DNA from: Flavobacteriales bacterium
GTDB lineage: Bacteria; Bacteroidota; Bacteroidia; Flavobacteriales_F; PHOS-HE28
Assembly (NCBI GenBank): GCA_016705545.1
Contig: JADIYA010000012.1
Span: 90,921 to 154,920, forward strand
Reading direction: 5' to 3'
Length of the DNA: 64,000 bases
Position numbers and translations under genes: made by a program. This document shows positions 15,464 through 27,333 of this stretch, one piece after another. Every line of letters starts with the position of its first letter. Position 1 is the first letter of the stretch. The notes under the pieces are model-generated. The model made no database searches. It saw only the letters and a program-made list of their open reading frames with translations, and was not told where the DNA came from.

Positions 15464-17469
15464 ATCCACCCAATCGGCTCGCGCGCGAAAGCAGCCCCTA
15501 CCTGCTGCAGCACGCGCACAACCCGGTGGATTGGTACCCATGGGGCGAGGAGGCCCTCGGCAAAGCGCGCGCGGAGAACAAGCTGCTGCTGGTGAGCATC
15601 GGCTACAGCAGTTGCCATTGGTGCCACGTGATGGAGCGCGAGAGCTTCGTGGATCCCGCGATCGCAGCGCTGATGAACGAGCGCTACGTGTGCGTGAAGG
15701 TGGATCGCGAGGAGCGGCCCGATGTGGACCACGTGTACATGACGGCCGTGCAACTGATGACCGGCCGCGGCGGCTGGCCCTTGAACTGCTTCGCCCTGCC
15801 CGATGGCCGCCCGGTGTATGGCGGCACCTACTTCCCGCCGGAGCAATGGAGCCGTGTGCTCACCGACCTGAACAGGACCTGGCAGGCCGAGCCGACCCGT
15901 GTGATGGAGCAGGCGGCACGGCTGCAGCGCGGGGTCGCTGGCAGCATGATCGCTCCGGAGGAGTCCGCGCCCATCACCGAAGCGCGAGCAACCGCGATGC
16001 GCATGGCCGAGAGCTGGAAGCCGCGCCTCGATCAACAGCACGGCGGCGCCGACCGCGTGCCCAAGTTCCCCATGCCCAACAACTACCAGTTCCTGCTGCG
16101 CATGGCGGTGCTCACCAACGACAAGGAGCTGCTGCAACATGTCGAGCTCACGCTCGACCGCATGGCCATGGGGGGCATCTTCGATTGGGTGGGCGGCGGC
16201 TTCGCGCGCTACAGCACCGACGCCCTGTGGAAGGTGCCGCACTTCGAGAAGATGCTGTACGACAATGCTCAGCTCGTATCGCTCTACAGCCAGGCCTATC
16301 AAGTGCTGAAGAAGCCGCTCTACAAAGAGGTGGTCGCGCTCACCATTCGCTTCATCGAGCAAGAGATGTCATCGCCTGAAGGCGCGTTCTTCAGCGCGGT
16401 CGATGCCGACAGCGAAGGCGTGGAAGGCCTGTTCTATGTGTGGTCCGATGGCGACCTGCAGGAGGCGCTGGGTCCCGAGTACGACCTGGCCCGCGCCTAC
16501 TTCGATATCGGCGGGCAGGCCTTGTGGGAGCATGGCCGCAACATCCTTCGGCGCGGCATGCCCGATGCCGACTTCGCGCGCGCCTTCGGCATCGGTGATG
16601 CGGAGCTGGATGAGCGCCTCACTCGGATCCGGTCGTTGCTGATGCAGGCGCGCAACAAGCGCGTGCGACCCGGCCTCGACGATAAATCGCTCACCAGCTG
16701 GAATGCGCTCATGGTCACCGGACTGTGCGATGCGCACGAGGTCTTCTGCGATGAGCGATGGCTCAGCCGAGCGGAGCGCTGCATGGAGCACATGCTGAGG
16801 GGGTGCCGCAAGACCGATGGCGGATTGCGGCACAGTTGGAAGGCGGGTGCCGCCTCCATCAATGGCTACCTGGAGGACTATGCGTTCACGATCGAAGCCC
16901 TGCAGGCGCTCTACGGCCTCACCTTCAATGAGCGCTGGCTCACCGAGGCCTTGGCGCTGGCCGAACACGCCATCCGTCATTTCCGCGATGAGTCCACCGG
17001 CTTCTTCCACTTCACCAGCGACCAGGATGCGCCCCTGATCGCGCGCCCCATGGAGCTCGACGACAATGTGATTCCGGCGAGCAATTCCGCGATGGCGCGC
17101 TGCCTCCTCGAGTTGGGCACCTATCACGACGATGCCCGTTTGACCGGCATGGCCGAAGCCATGCTCACGCGCATGCTCCCGCGCATCGCCGCGCATCCAT
17201 CAGGTTATAGCAATTGGGGCCAGCTCGCGCTGACGCGCGGATGGCCGCTGCACGAGATCGCCATCACGGGGCCTGAAGCGCTGCGGCTACGGCGCGATTT
17301 CGCGGAGCGCTTCATCGCCAATCGGCTCTTCCTGGGCACAACGGGTCGTTCGCAATTGCCCTTGCTGCGCGACAAGGCCCTGCCTGGGAGCATGATCTTT
17401 GTGTGCGTGGAAAAGAGCTGCCAGCTACCCGTCCCCACCGTTCAGGAAGCCCTCTCCCAGCTGCGATGA
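15445..17469 (+). CDS. Thioredoxin-domain / DUF255 protein (YyaL family)
   Basis: A 674-residue cytoplasmic protein. The N-terminal DUF255 thioredoxin-like domain has the family's RLARESSPYLLQHAHNPVDW opening and CHWCHVMERESF with Cys57 and Cys60. The rest is an alpha/alpha-barrel of the six-hairpin glycosidase type (GGIFDWVGGGFARYSTD, WKVPHFEKMLYDNAQL, PGLDDKSLTSWNALM). This architecture is that of bacterial YyaL and mammalian SPATA20; the reaction is not established. The length is normal. The stop overlaps the start of the next gene by four bases (ATGA), so the two are probably co-translated. Confidence 0.92.
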   Translation: MTHGQSNPPNRLARESSPYLLQHAHNPVDWYPWGEEALGKARAENKLLLVSIGYSSCHWCHVMERESFVDPAIAALMNERYVCVKVDREERPDVDHVYMTAVQLMTGRGGWPLNCFALPDGRPVYGGTYFPPEQWSRVLTDLNRTWQAEPTRVMEQAARLQRGVAGSMIAPEESAPITEARATAMRMAESWKPRLDQQHGGADRVPKFPMPNNYQFLLRMAVLTNDKELLQHVELTLDRMAMGGIFDWVGGGFARYSTDALWKVPHFEKMLYDNAQLVSLYSQAYQVLKKPLYKEVVALTIRFIEQEMSSPEGAFFSAVDADSEGVEGLFYVWSDGDLQEALGPEYDLARAYFDIGGQALWEHGRNILRRGMPDADFARAFGIGDAELDERLTRIRSLLMQARNKRVRPGLDDKSLTSWNALMVTGLCDAHEVFCDERWLSRAERCMEHMLRGCRKTDGGLRHSWKAGAASINGYLEDYAFTIEALQALYGLTFNERWLTEALALAEHAIRHFRDESTGFFHFTSDQDAPLIARPMELDDNVIPASNSAMARCLLELGTYHDDARLTGMAEAMLTRMLPRIAAHPSGYSNWGQLALTRGWPLHEIAITGPEALRLRRDFAERFIANRLFLGTTGRSQLPLLRDKALPGSMIFVCVEKSCQLPVPTVQEALSQLR

Positions 17470-18386
17470 CGATGTTGCCCGGACTGCGCCTCCTCCTTCC
17501 AACTACCGCACTGTTCCTAGCCCCCTGCGAAGCTCTCCCGCAAGCACTGCTCGTGCTTCCGAGCGCTGAGGAAACGGATCTGCCGGTCTTCAACGAGCGC
17601 TTCATCGCGCGCAATGGGATCGCCAGCATCGTGGGTGAGCGATTGGTGAAGCGCGACGGTGAACCCATGCGCACCGAGCGGGAACGGCTCCTCTTCCGCT
17701 TCGATGACGCAGGCCGACTGATCTACAGCAACAACTCTTACGGCCAGCCGGGCACCGGGCGCGACACGGCTTCCATCGCCTACGAGCACGATGCCGATGG
17801 CCGGGTGGTTCGGCGCTTGCGCAACGACCTCGGTGGCCACTTCGCGTACGTGGTGAACCATGATGCCGAGGGGCGTGTGGTCCGGGAGACCTATCAGCGG
17901 ATCGAGAACCTTGGGAGCAACCGCTATGAATTGGTGCCCGGAGCCATCATCGAGGTGAGCGACGAGCACTTCCGCCATGCGCGCCTGAACGACAGCACGG
18001 AGCGCAAATCGTACCTGAACAACCTGGACCTGCCCTATCGCGATCAGCTCTTCACCAGTGATCGGCGAGGCTACTTGCTCAGCATCGAGGATCTTTACCT
18101 AGTGAGCAACCGGCGCGGCCGGATCACCTTCCGCTATGATGAGCAGGGCCGCTTGGCCGAACGCACGGAACAACCGGACCTGGCACAGGCCCGGGTCACG
18201 CGGCGACTTTGGCGCTACGATCCTGCCGGCAACGTGATCGAAGGCGAGTATTGGCTGAACGATAAGCAGGTGTCGCGCGATGAGTACCTGTACGAGGAGG
18301 GCACCATGCTGCCCAAGGCACGGCTGCGCAAGGACATGTCCTCGGGCAATATCCATGTCCTGAAGTTCGTCACGACCCGGCGCTGA
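17466..18386 (+). CDS. Secreted YD-repeat-like protein
   Basis: A 306-residue protein with a signal peptide (MTMLPGLRLLLPTTALFLAPCEALPQ). Its body carries several short RHS/YD-type motifs (FRFDDAGRLIYSNN, YEHDADGRVVRRLRND, VNHDAEGRVVRETY, FRYDEQGRLAERTE, WRYDPAGNVIEGEY), each a beta hairpin of the kind that wraps into an RHS shell. It lacks the core hyperconserved domain and C-terminal toxin of true RHS proteins, so a structural or surface role is more likely than toxin delivery. It is coupled to the DUF255 gene by an ATGA overlap. Confidence 0.75.
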   Translation: MTMLPGLRLLLPTTALFLAPCEALPQALLVLPSAEETDLPVFNERFIARNGIASIVGERLVKRDGEPMRTERERLLFRFDDAGRLIYSNNSYGQPGTGRDTASIAYEHDADGRVVRRLRNDLGGHFAYVVNHDAEGRVVRETYQRIENLGSNRYELVPGAIIEVSDEHFRHARLNDSTERKSYLNNLDLPYRDQLFTSDRRGYLLSIEDLYLVSNRRGRITFRYDEQGRLAERTEQPDLAQARVTRRLWRYDPAGNVIEGEYWLNDKQVSRDEYLYEEGTMLPKARLRKDMSSGNIHVLKFVTTRR

Positions 18387-18399
18387 TACGCGCGCAGGT

Positions 18400-19074
18400 T
18401 CAAGCACCCTTCTTCCGCGGCTGGGTCACCTTGGCCTCTTTGCCATAGAGGGGCACCAGGTAGGCAAGGTCGTCGGTCGTGCCGGATGCGAGCCGCGCTT
18501 CTGCAATGGCGAGCATCGCACGCGCATGCGGCCGCACGCCGGGTCGATGCGTGATCCGCGGATGCCGGGACCAGAGCTCCGTGGCCTTGTCAGCGCCATC
18601 ACCGAACACGATGCATGAATCAACGCTTGCGGCCCATGCCTCATCGAGCAGCAGCGGTGCGGCTTCACCATGCGCTCGTCCGTCCGGATCGAACCCTTGG
18701 GTGAACACCTCCATGCGACGCGCATCGATCATGGGCCATTGTGCTTGTCCCTTCAGCCCAACCGACTGCACCAAGGTCTCCAAGGTGGACACGCCGATGA
18801 TCGGGATGCCGAGCGCATAGCAGAGCCCCTTCGCTGCGCTGAGCCCGATGCGCAAGCCGGTATAGCTGCCGGGACCGATCCCGACGGCCACCGCATGGAG
18901 CCCGCGCATGTCCACGCCTGCTTCACGCAGCACGGCACCGATGAACACATTGATCTTCTCCGCGTGCACCAAGCGATCGCTGGCAAGCTCCTGCTCAGCC
19001 AGCAGCACGCCATCGCGGCCCAGCGCCACGGAGCAGAGCTTGGTGGCGGTCTCGATGCAGAGGATCACGGGCAC
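18400..19074 (-). CDS. tsaB: tRNA threonylcarbamoyladenosine synthesis protein TsaB
   Basis: Non-catalytic partner of TsaD in forming t6A37 on tRNAs that read ANN codons. The 224-residue product has the actin-like ASKHA fold: ILCIETATKLCSVAL at the start, AVGIGPGSYTGLRIGLSAAKGLCYALGIPIIGVSTLE near 68-104, and a short, divergent C-terminal half typical of TsaB. GTG at 19074 is used, preceded five bases upstream by CATCTTCG, a weak -7-like box. It is probably monocistronic; the divergent neighbourhood shows no other t6A gene. Confidence 0.92.
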   Translation of the reverse strand: MPVILCIETATKLCSVALGRDGVLLAEQELASDRLVHAEKINVFIGAVLREAGVDMRGLHAVAVGIGPGSYTGLRIGLSAAKGLCYALGIPIIGVSTLETLVQSVGLKGQAQWPMIDARRMEVFTQGFDPDGRAHGEAAPLLLDEAWAASVDSCIVFGDGADKATELWSRHPRITHRPGVRPHARAMLAIAEARLASGTTDDLAYLVPLYGKEAKVTQPRKKGA

Positions 19075-19114
19075 GGCGGCGAAGATGGCAAGGCGATCTG
19101 ACGCAGCGCGCGCG

Positions 19115-20548
19115 TCATAGGCGCGCCAACCGCATGGCCCAGCGGATGAAGAAGGGCTTGAAGGGCGGTTTCAATGGAGCGAGCGTGCCCCACACGCGCT
19201 TCTGCACGCTGCGCTCATTGCTGAAGGCCCTGAACGAGTAGCGTCCGCCGCTCTTGCCGAGGCCGCTATGATTCACGCCGCCGAAAGGCTGCCAAGGATT
19301 CGAGCTCGTGGCCATCAGTTCATTGATGGCCGTGGTGCCCGCCGTGGTGCTGCGCATGATCGCCTCGGTCGCGCGCTTATCGTTGCTGAGGATATAGAAT
19401 GACAGCGGCCGCTCCAGCTTGGCAATCACCGCCAGGGCCTCCTCCAGCCCGCTGTAAGCGATCACGGGCAGCACCGGGCCGAAGACCTCTTCCTGCATCA
19501 CGGCCATTTCAGGGGTAACCCCCGTGAGCACATGCGGGGCCATGAAGCGGTCGCCTTCACGCAGCCCGCCGCCAATGGCGAGGCGCGCGCCCTTCGCCAC
19601 GGCATCGTCGATCAAGCCCTTCACGCGTTGGTAGTTGCGCGCATCAACCATGCGGCCATAGTCGGAAGAGGATTCGAGGCCCTTGCCTGCGGGGTCATAC
19701 ATCCGCGTGATCTCCTGCGCGCAGGCAGCGATGAACGCATCGATCTGATCGGCATGCACCAGCGCGAAATCGGGGGCGATGCATGTCTGGCCCGTGTTCA
19801 TGCACTTGCCCCACGCGATGAGCCGCGCCGCCTTCCGGACATCGAAGCCCTTGTGCACGACAACCGGCGATTTGCCGCCCAATTCCAGCGTCACCGATGC
19901 CAGGTGCTCCGCGGCGGCGCGCATCACCACCTTGCCCACGGCGGGGCTCCCGGTGAAGTAGATGTGGTGGAAGGGCTTGGCCAGCAGCGCTGTGGTGGTG
20001 GGCACATCACCCTCGACCACGGCCACGTCGGCTTCATCGAAGAGGTCCGCGATCATCCGCTTGATGAAGGCGGAGGCGTGCGCAGAGACCTCCGAGGGCT
20101 TCACGATCACCGCATTGCCCGCAGCGATGGCGTGCATGAGCGGCAGGACCGCGAGCTGCAGCGGATAATTCCAAGGAGCGATGATGAGCACATGCCCCTT
20201 CGGCTCGCAGCGCGTCCATGCCTTCAAGCCGGCCATGGCTAAGGGCACCGGAGCGGGCTGGTCCTTCACCCATTCGCGCAGATTGACATACACATGCCTG
20301 AATGCCACGAGCACGGGCAGCAGCTCGATCACCTTGCTCTCTTCGGGCGAACGGCCGAGATCAAGGCGCAAGGCTTCGGTCCATTCTCGCATGCGGTGCT
20401 CATCAAGCAGGTATCGCTCGATGCGCCGGATGCGCTCGAGCCGATCCTTCACGGTGGAATCCTTAAGGCGCTGCAGATTACCGGGCGCATGCTGCAATGC
20501 GAAGAGGCGTTCGGCCTCGGCCACATTGCTGAATCGCTGGTCGGTCAT
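19115..20548 (-). CDS. Aldehyde dehydrogenase, ALDH3-like
   Basis: NAD(P)-dependent oxidation of aldehydes to acids. The 477-residue product is of normal size for the fatty-aldehyde (class 3) branch. Visible motifs: IIAPWNYPLQLAVLPL (cofactor-site Asn), FTGSPAVGKVVM, LELGGKSPVVV with general-base Glu near 221, GQTCIAPDF with catalytic Cys near 254, EEVFGPVLPVI and PFGGVNHSGLGKSGG. The C-terminal PPFKPFFIRWAMRL is amphipathic and could touch the membrane, as in this class. The substrate is probably a medium or long-chain aldehyde, by family only. Confidence 0.9.
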   Translation of the reverse strand: MTDQRFSNVAEAERLFALQHAPGNLQRLKDSTVKDRLERIRRIERYLLDEHRMREWTEALRLDLGRSPEESKVIELLPVLVAFRHVYVNLREWVKDQPAPVPLAMAGLKAWTRCEPKGHVLIIAPWNYPLQLAVLPLMHAIAAGNAVIVKPSEVSAHASAFIKRMIADLFDEADVAVVEGDVPTTTALLAKPFHHIYFTGSPAVGKVVMRAAAEHLASVTLELGGKSPVVVHKGFDVRKAARLIAWGKCMNTGQTCIAPDFALVHADQIDAFIAACAQEITRMYDPAGKGLESSSDYGRMVDARNYQRVKGLIDDAVAKGARLAIGGGLREGDRFMAPHVLTGVTPEMAVMQEEVFGPVLPVIAYSGLEEALAVIAKLERPLSFYILSNDKRATEAIMRSTTAGTTAINELMATSSNPWQPFGGVNHSGLGKSGGRYSFRAFSNERSVQKRVWGTLAPLKPPFKPFFIRWAMRLARL

Positions 20549-20615
20549 GCGGATGGCGATTGCGCGGCGCCGGGCGCAAATGTCCGCACGAACGGACCTG
20601 CGCCGGATGCACCGA

Positions 20616-22034
20616 TCACAGTGCCACGGGCATCCCTTGGAGGATCTCGAGGTACTTCTGCGCCATCAGGTACTGGTACTTGGCGGCGATGAGGTCAGCC
20701 TGCGAGCGGTTCACCGTGGCCTTGATGGTGGCCAGTTCCATGCTGGTGATGGCGCCCTGAGTGAATCGCTCACGGGCGTACTGCTCGTTGAGGGCTGCAG
20801 CATCAACGGCCTTCTGCGCGGCGAGGAATTGCTTGTGGCCCGCACGTTGGGCGGTGAGGGCATCGAGCACATTGCGCTGCAGGTCGTTGCGCACTTGGGT
20901 CACGCTATTGCGCGCTTGCAGGTGCTGCACGCGTGCACGATCAATGGAGAGCCGGTTCTGCAGATTGTTGAAGATGGGGACATTGAGCGTGAAGCTGATG
21001 CTCTGGTTCAAGTTCTGCTCAAGCTGATCGCTGAACGGCGTGAGCTCCGTTGCGACGTCGTAAGTAGGCGCATAGACCAGGTCACCGCCTGCAGTGGCGC
21101 CGATGACCACCGGATCGCCAAGCACAGGCTCTCCCACCGCGCGCAGGTTGCGGCCGCTGAAACCGGTGCCCAGTGAACCATTCAGCTCCAACGAAGGCAG
21201 GCCGGCCGCCCGGGCCACGTCGATGCTCTTCTCCGCGCTGGCCACGCGGGTCTCGGCCTGTGCGAAGCTGGGATTGGTGCGCAGCACGTTCGCGAGCACC
21301 TCGTTGGCATCGGCTTGGGGCTCGCTGATGCGCAATGCCGTGATCGCTGGAGCCTGGATGTTGAAGCTCAGCATCTCCTGGGGCTCCAGTTGCAGCGCCC
21401 GGCCAAGCGCCAGCATGCGCAAGTCGGCTTGGTTGCCGAGGTCGGCAATGGTGTATTCCTCCTGGGCCAGCTGCGATTCGATGGCAAGCAGGTCGGCGCG
21501 CGCCAAGCGGCCGGCTTCGACCAAGGCCTGGGTGCGCGCGATCTGCTCACGGGTGCTCGCGGCCTGGGCTTCAGCGGCGGTGAGCCGTTCGCGCAAGGCC
21601 ACCACATCGAGGAAGGCCTGCACCGTTTCGAGGCGCACCTGGTTTCGAGCGGCTTCGATGCCCAGCAAGGCGGCCTTGGAGTCGAGGCCCGTGCGCTTGA
21701 TCTCACCTTGCCTTCGCAGGCCCTCGAAGAGGCTCAAGGTGCTGCTCAGGTAGAAGTTATTGGTGCGGACGCGGTCCGTGGCGAAGGTGTTGGTGAAGCG
21801 GTCGATCACACGCCCATAGTTGTAGCCATGCGTGGCTCCGCCGTTGAGGTCGGGGGCCATGCTCCAATACGCCTGGTCGTGGGCCTTATCGGCGAAGTCG
21901 GCGTCGAGGCCGGCGTTGAGCACGGCGAGGTTGCGCTCTTCCGCGCGCTTCACGCATTGCTCCAAGGTCCACGCTTGTTGGGCGCTGAGCGCGCTGAACA
22001 CCGCTGCCGCGGCAAGGGAAAGTATGGCTCGCAT
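20616..22034 (-). CDS. TolC-family outer membrane efflux protein
   Basis: Outer-membrane channel component of a tripartite exporter. The 472-residue product has a signal peptide (MRAILSLAAAAVFSALSAQQ) and the duplicated helical TolC pattern: WTLEQCVKRAEERN in the first half and LARADLLAIESQLAQEEYTI and SQADLIAAKYQYLMAQKYLEIL in the coiled-coil parts. ATG at 22034 is set by the signal peptide. A perfect TAnnTTTG box (TACTTTTG, 22068-22075) lies 33 bases upstream. No adaptor or pump gene is adjacent, so its partner must be encoded elsewhere. Confidence 0.88.
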   Translation of the reverse strand: MRAILSLAAAAVFSALSAQQAWTLEQCVKRAEERNLAVLNAGLDADFADKAHDQAYWSMAPDLNGGATHGYNYGRVIDRFTNTFATDRVRTNNFYLSSTLSLFEGLRRQGEIKRTGLDSKAALLGIEAARNQVRLETVQAFLDVVALRERLTAAEAQAASTREQIARTQALVEAGRLARADLLAIESQLAQEEYTIADLGNQADLRMLALGRALQLEPQEMLSFNIQAPAITALRISEPQADANEVLANVLRTNPSFAQAETRVASAEKSIDVARAAGLPSLELNGSLGTGFSGRNLRAVGEPVLGDPVVIGATAGGDLVYAPTYDVATELTPFSDQLEQNLNQSISFTLNVPIFNNLQNRLSIDRARVQHLQARNSVTQVRNDLQRNVLDALTAQRAGHKQFLAAQKAVDAAALNEQYARERFTQGAITSMELATIKATVNRSQADLIAAKYQYLMAQKYLEILQGMPVAL

Positions 22035-22067
22035 GGTCGGTTTCCCGCTTGGAATGCGGTTAAGGAC

Positions 22068-22075
22068 CAAAAGTA
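22068..22075 (-). promoter_or_regulatory. -7 box of the TolC-family gene
   Basis: TACTTTTG on the minus strand is a full match to TAnnTTTG, 33 bases upstream of the ATG at 22034. Confidence 0.55.
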
Positions 22076-22132
22076 CCGGGGGCCGCTTGGACGCCGAAAG
22101 CCGCTGTGATGAGCGGCGGATCGCCGGGGCGA

Positions 22133-23374
22133 TCAGTTCCCGACCACCTTGATCTCTACCCGGCGATTGGCCTCGCTCTCCTCCTTGTTCTTCGGATTGG
22201 GGTAGAGCATCTGCGCATTGCCGATGCCCACATAGCCGAGGCGTTCAGGCTCCACATCGTTCACCACGAGGAAATCGTAAACGCTCTTTGAGCGGGCGGT
22301 GCTCAGGTCGATGAACTCCTTCTTGTTCTTGAAGGTCGGGCCGTTCACATGGCCCTCGATCTCGATGCGCACCTTGGGATTCAATTGCATGAAGCGCAGC
22401 AGGAGCAGCAGGCTTGCCTCGCTCTGGCGCATCACCTTGTCCTCGTTGCCCACGAAACGGATATCGTCCAGCACCACACGCTCGCCCGCCCCCACCGGGT
22501 TCAGCTTCAGCTGGACCTTCACCTCAGGTTCGGTGCTGCCCTTCACGCGAATGGATTGGAACATGTAGCCCTGGCGCACGCATCCGATCTTCAGGTTGCG
22601 GTACATCTCCATCTCGAACTCGTAGACGCTCTTGCCCTTGGCTTCCACCACTTCGCTGAAGCGCATGCCGTCGATGGTGAGGTTGGCATCCACGGGCTTG
22701 CCGGTCTTGCCATCGAGCACCTCCACGATCAGTTTCTGCTTCTTCTTTGTCGCCTCCTCTGGATCCGGCTCGGGCGGAGGCGGCGGCGGGTCGTAGTGGA
22801 ACCTGATGGTGTAGCCCGCCAGCGGCCGGTCCTGGTAATCGACCACCAGATAGAAGAGGTCGCCCTGCTTCACCTCCATGCCGCGGCTGAAGCTGCTGCC
22901 CACGCCGCTGCGCACGTACTGGTCGGGTGCGTCCTTCCGCAGGCCGCAGATGGAGCGGTTGCTCTTGTCGTTGCGCGATATGTTGCTCCGGATGGGCATC
23001 ACCGCCCTGGTCGCCACTTTGTCGCAGATGCCCGGAACGGCGCCTTCGAAGACCAGGAAGTCGATGTCGTCCTCGATGTTGTCGGGGATGATCTCGAACG
23101 TGAGCGTGGTGGTGGCCGGGCTGCGGAACTTGTACCAGGTGCTGTGGTGCTCGCGCTCGAACCACTGGGTGTGGTCGCTGGGGTTCTCCTTGATCTCGAG
23201 CTTGTTGCCGAAACCGCGCACGGCCTGCGGCTGGTGGTACACCGAATCGGCGATGAAGATGGCGCCGGAGCAATCGCCGTTGTCTTGGGTCAACGGTGAA
23301 GCGGATCGCTGCGCCATCGCGGCATGCGAAGCAGCAGCAACGACCAGCACGGAGAGACTGCGGGCCAATTTCAC
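22133..23374 (-). CDS. OmpA-family outer membrane protein
   Basis: A 413-residue envelope protein from GTG 23374, which puts a signal peptide at the N-terminus (KLARSLSVLVVAAASHAAMAQ). Residues about 30-190 form a beta-rich domain (WYKFRSPATTTLTFEIIPD) of the type often found N-terminal in Bacteroidota OmpA-like proteins. A proline/glutamate linker and a carboxypeptidase-regulatory-like domain (VEVLDGKTGKPVDANLTI) follow. The OmpA C-domain binds peptidoglycan (LLLRFMQLNPKVRIEIEGHV, STARSKSVYDFLV, GYVGIGNAQ, ESEANRRVEIKV). It starts 32 bases after the metH stop and may be in the same transcript. Confidence 0.88.
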   Translation of the reverse strand: MKLARSLSVLVVAAASHAAMAQRSASPLTQDNGDCSGAIFIADSVYHQPQAVRGFGNKLEIKENPSDHTQWFEREHHSTWYKFRSPATTTLTFEIIPDNIEDDIDFLVFEGAVPGICDKVATRAVMPIRSNISRNDKSNRSICGLRKDAPDQYVRSGVGSSFSRGMEVKQGDLFYLVVDYQDRPLAGYTIRFHYDPPPPPPEPDPEEATKKKQKLIVEVLDGKTGKPVDANLTIDGMRFSEVVEAKGKSVYEFEMEMYRNLKIGCVRQGYMFQSIRVKGSTEPEVKVQLKLNPVGAGERVVLDDIRFVGNEDKVMRQSEASLLLLLRFMQLNPKVRIEIEGHVNGPTFKNKKEFIDLSTARSKSVYDFLVVNDVEPERLGYVGIGNAQMLYPNPKNKEESEANRRVEIKVVGN

Positions 23375-23406
23375 GGCCCGTTCATACGAGGGAAAGGTGC
23401 TTAGGT

Positions 23407-26090
<2,684 letters not shown>

Positions 26091-26107
26091 GGAATGCAAA
26101 TGCGGTC

Positions 26108-26228
26108 AACCGCAAAGACGCGGGCACCACGAAAGCGCGATGCTCTGGTCCTTCGGATGGTCAGGTAAGCCCAATTGAATCGTGGTCATAAGCCTGTGAT
26201 TCCGTCGCGTCGTTGCGTCGTCGCGGTT
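26108..26228. repeat. Inverted word-repeat element E between the two metH genes
   Basis: The left arm AACCGCAAAGACGC (26108-26121) pairs with GCGTCGTCGCGGTT (26215-26228) at 12 of 14 positions. The right arm is made of 8-base words (CGTCGCGT, CGTTGCGT, CGTCGCGG). The right end overlaps the stop codon of the upstream metH gene. It is built like the heptad elements but with an 8-base period. Confidence 0.5.
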
Positions 26229-27232
26229 CAATTCAGGCCAGAACAGGTTGCTTCGCGGTGCTGTGCTTCCGCTTCCTGCGCCAGCGCGGCGATATGCTCC
26301 GGCGTGGTGCCACAACACCCGCCCACCACGTTCACCCAGCCGCTGGCCATGAACTCGCCCACGAGGCGCGCGGTGACCTCGGGCGTTTCGCGGTACTCGC
26401 CCATCTGGTCGGGCAGGCCGGCGTTGGGGTAGATGCTGACGCGGCAGGTGCTCTGCTCGGCGATCACCTCCAGGTAAGGCCGCATCTGCGCCGCGCCCAG
26501 TGCGCAGTTGAGGCCCATGCTGAAGAGCGGCACGTGCTGCATGCTGATGAGGAAGGCCTCGATGGTCTGGCCGCTGAGGGTGCGCCCGCTGGCATCGGTG
26601 ATGGTGACGCTGCACATGAGCGGTACGCGCGTGCCCCGCGCTTCGAACACCTCGTCGATGGCGTAGAACGCGGCCTTGGCGTTGAGCGTGTCGAAGATGG
26701 TCTCCACCAAGAGGATGTCGACGCCGCCATCGAGCAGGGCCTCCACCTGTTCCTTGTAGGCGGCCACGAGCTGATCGAAGGTGACGGCGCGGAAGCCGGG
26801 ATCGTTCACATCGGGGCTGAGCGATGCGGTCTTGTTCATGGGCCCGATGGCGCCGGCCACGAAGCGCGGCTTGCTCGGGTCCATCGCGGTGTACTTGTCA
26901 CAGGCCTCCCTGGCCAGCCGTGCCGAGGCGAGGTTCATCTCGCGCGCCAGATGGCTGCACTCGTGTTCGGCCTGCGCGATGCTGGTGGCGGAGAAGGTGT
27001 TCGTCTCCACAATGTCGGCGCCGGCCTCCAGGTACTGCTCGTGGATCTTCCGGATGGCCTCGGGGCGCGAGAGCGAGAGCAGTTCGTTGTTGCCCTTCAG
27101 CAGGATCTTGTGGTCCTCCATGCCGGGCGGATGGAAGTCTTCCTCGGTGAGGCCGAGCTTCTGGATCATGGTGCCCATGGCCCCGTCGAGGACAAGGATC
27201 CTTTCGTTCGCGAGTTGTTCTATGGTCTTCAT
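26228..27232 (-). CDS. metH: Methionine synthase, homocysteine-binding part
   Basis: A 334-residue homocysteine S-methyltransferase domain, equal to the N-terminal module of MetH. Visible are ILVLDGAMGTMIQ near the start, GADIVETNTFSATSIAQAEH, AGAIGPMNKTASLSPD, and the zinc-binding cysteines NCALG near 245 and VVGGCCGTTPEHI near 310. It is encoded separately from the folate/B12 part immediately downstream. The pair should work as one enzyme, so expression together matters. A SAM-I riboswitch and terminator precede it. Confidence 0.93.
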   Translation of the reverse strand: MKTIEQLANERILVLDGAMGTMIQKLGLTEEDFHPPGMEDHKILLKGNNELLSLSRPEAIRKIHEQYLEAGADIVETNTFSATSIAQAEHECSHLAREMNLASARLAREACDKYTAMDPSKPRFVAGAIGPMNKTASLSPDVNDPGFRAVTFDQLVAAYKEQVEALLDGGVDILLVETIFDTLNAKAAFYAIDEVFEARGTRVPLMCSVTITDASGRTLSGQTIEAFLISMQHVPLFSMGLNCALGAAQMRPYLEVIAEQSTCRVSIYPNAGLPDQMGEYRETPEVTARLVGEFMASGWVNVVGGCCGTTPEHIAALAQEAEAQHREATCSGLN

Positions 27233-27260
27233 GCTGCGGTCGTTCCTCCCTGCGCGTCCA

Positions 27261-27297
27261 GAAATGAAAAAGCCCCACCCGATGGACCGGATGAGGC
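27261..27297 (-). terminator. Riboswitch-controlled intrinsic terminator
   Basis: The minus strand reads a nine-pair stem (GCCUCAUCC with GGGUGGGGC, including G-U pairs) followed directly by UUUUU. It lies between the SAM-I aptamer and metH. Its 5' arm contains CUCAUC, complementary to GAUGAG in the aptamer P1 helix. Confidence 0.8.
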
Positions 27298-27333
27298 ATC
27301 ATTGTTCCTTGCGGGACATTGCTTCCTGATCGC

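Noticed and set aside
17466..18386. RHS polymorphic toxin
   Set aside because: Only a few YD-like motifs, no core domain, no toxin tail and no immunity gene next to it.
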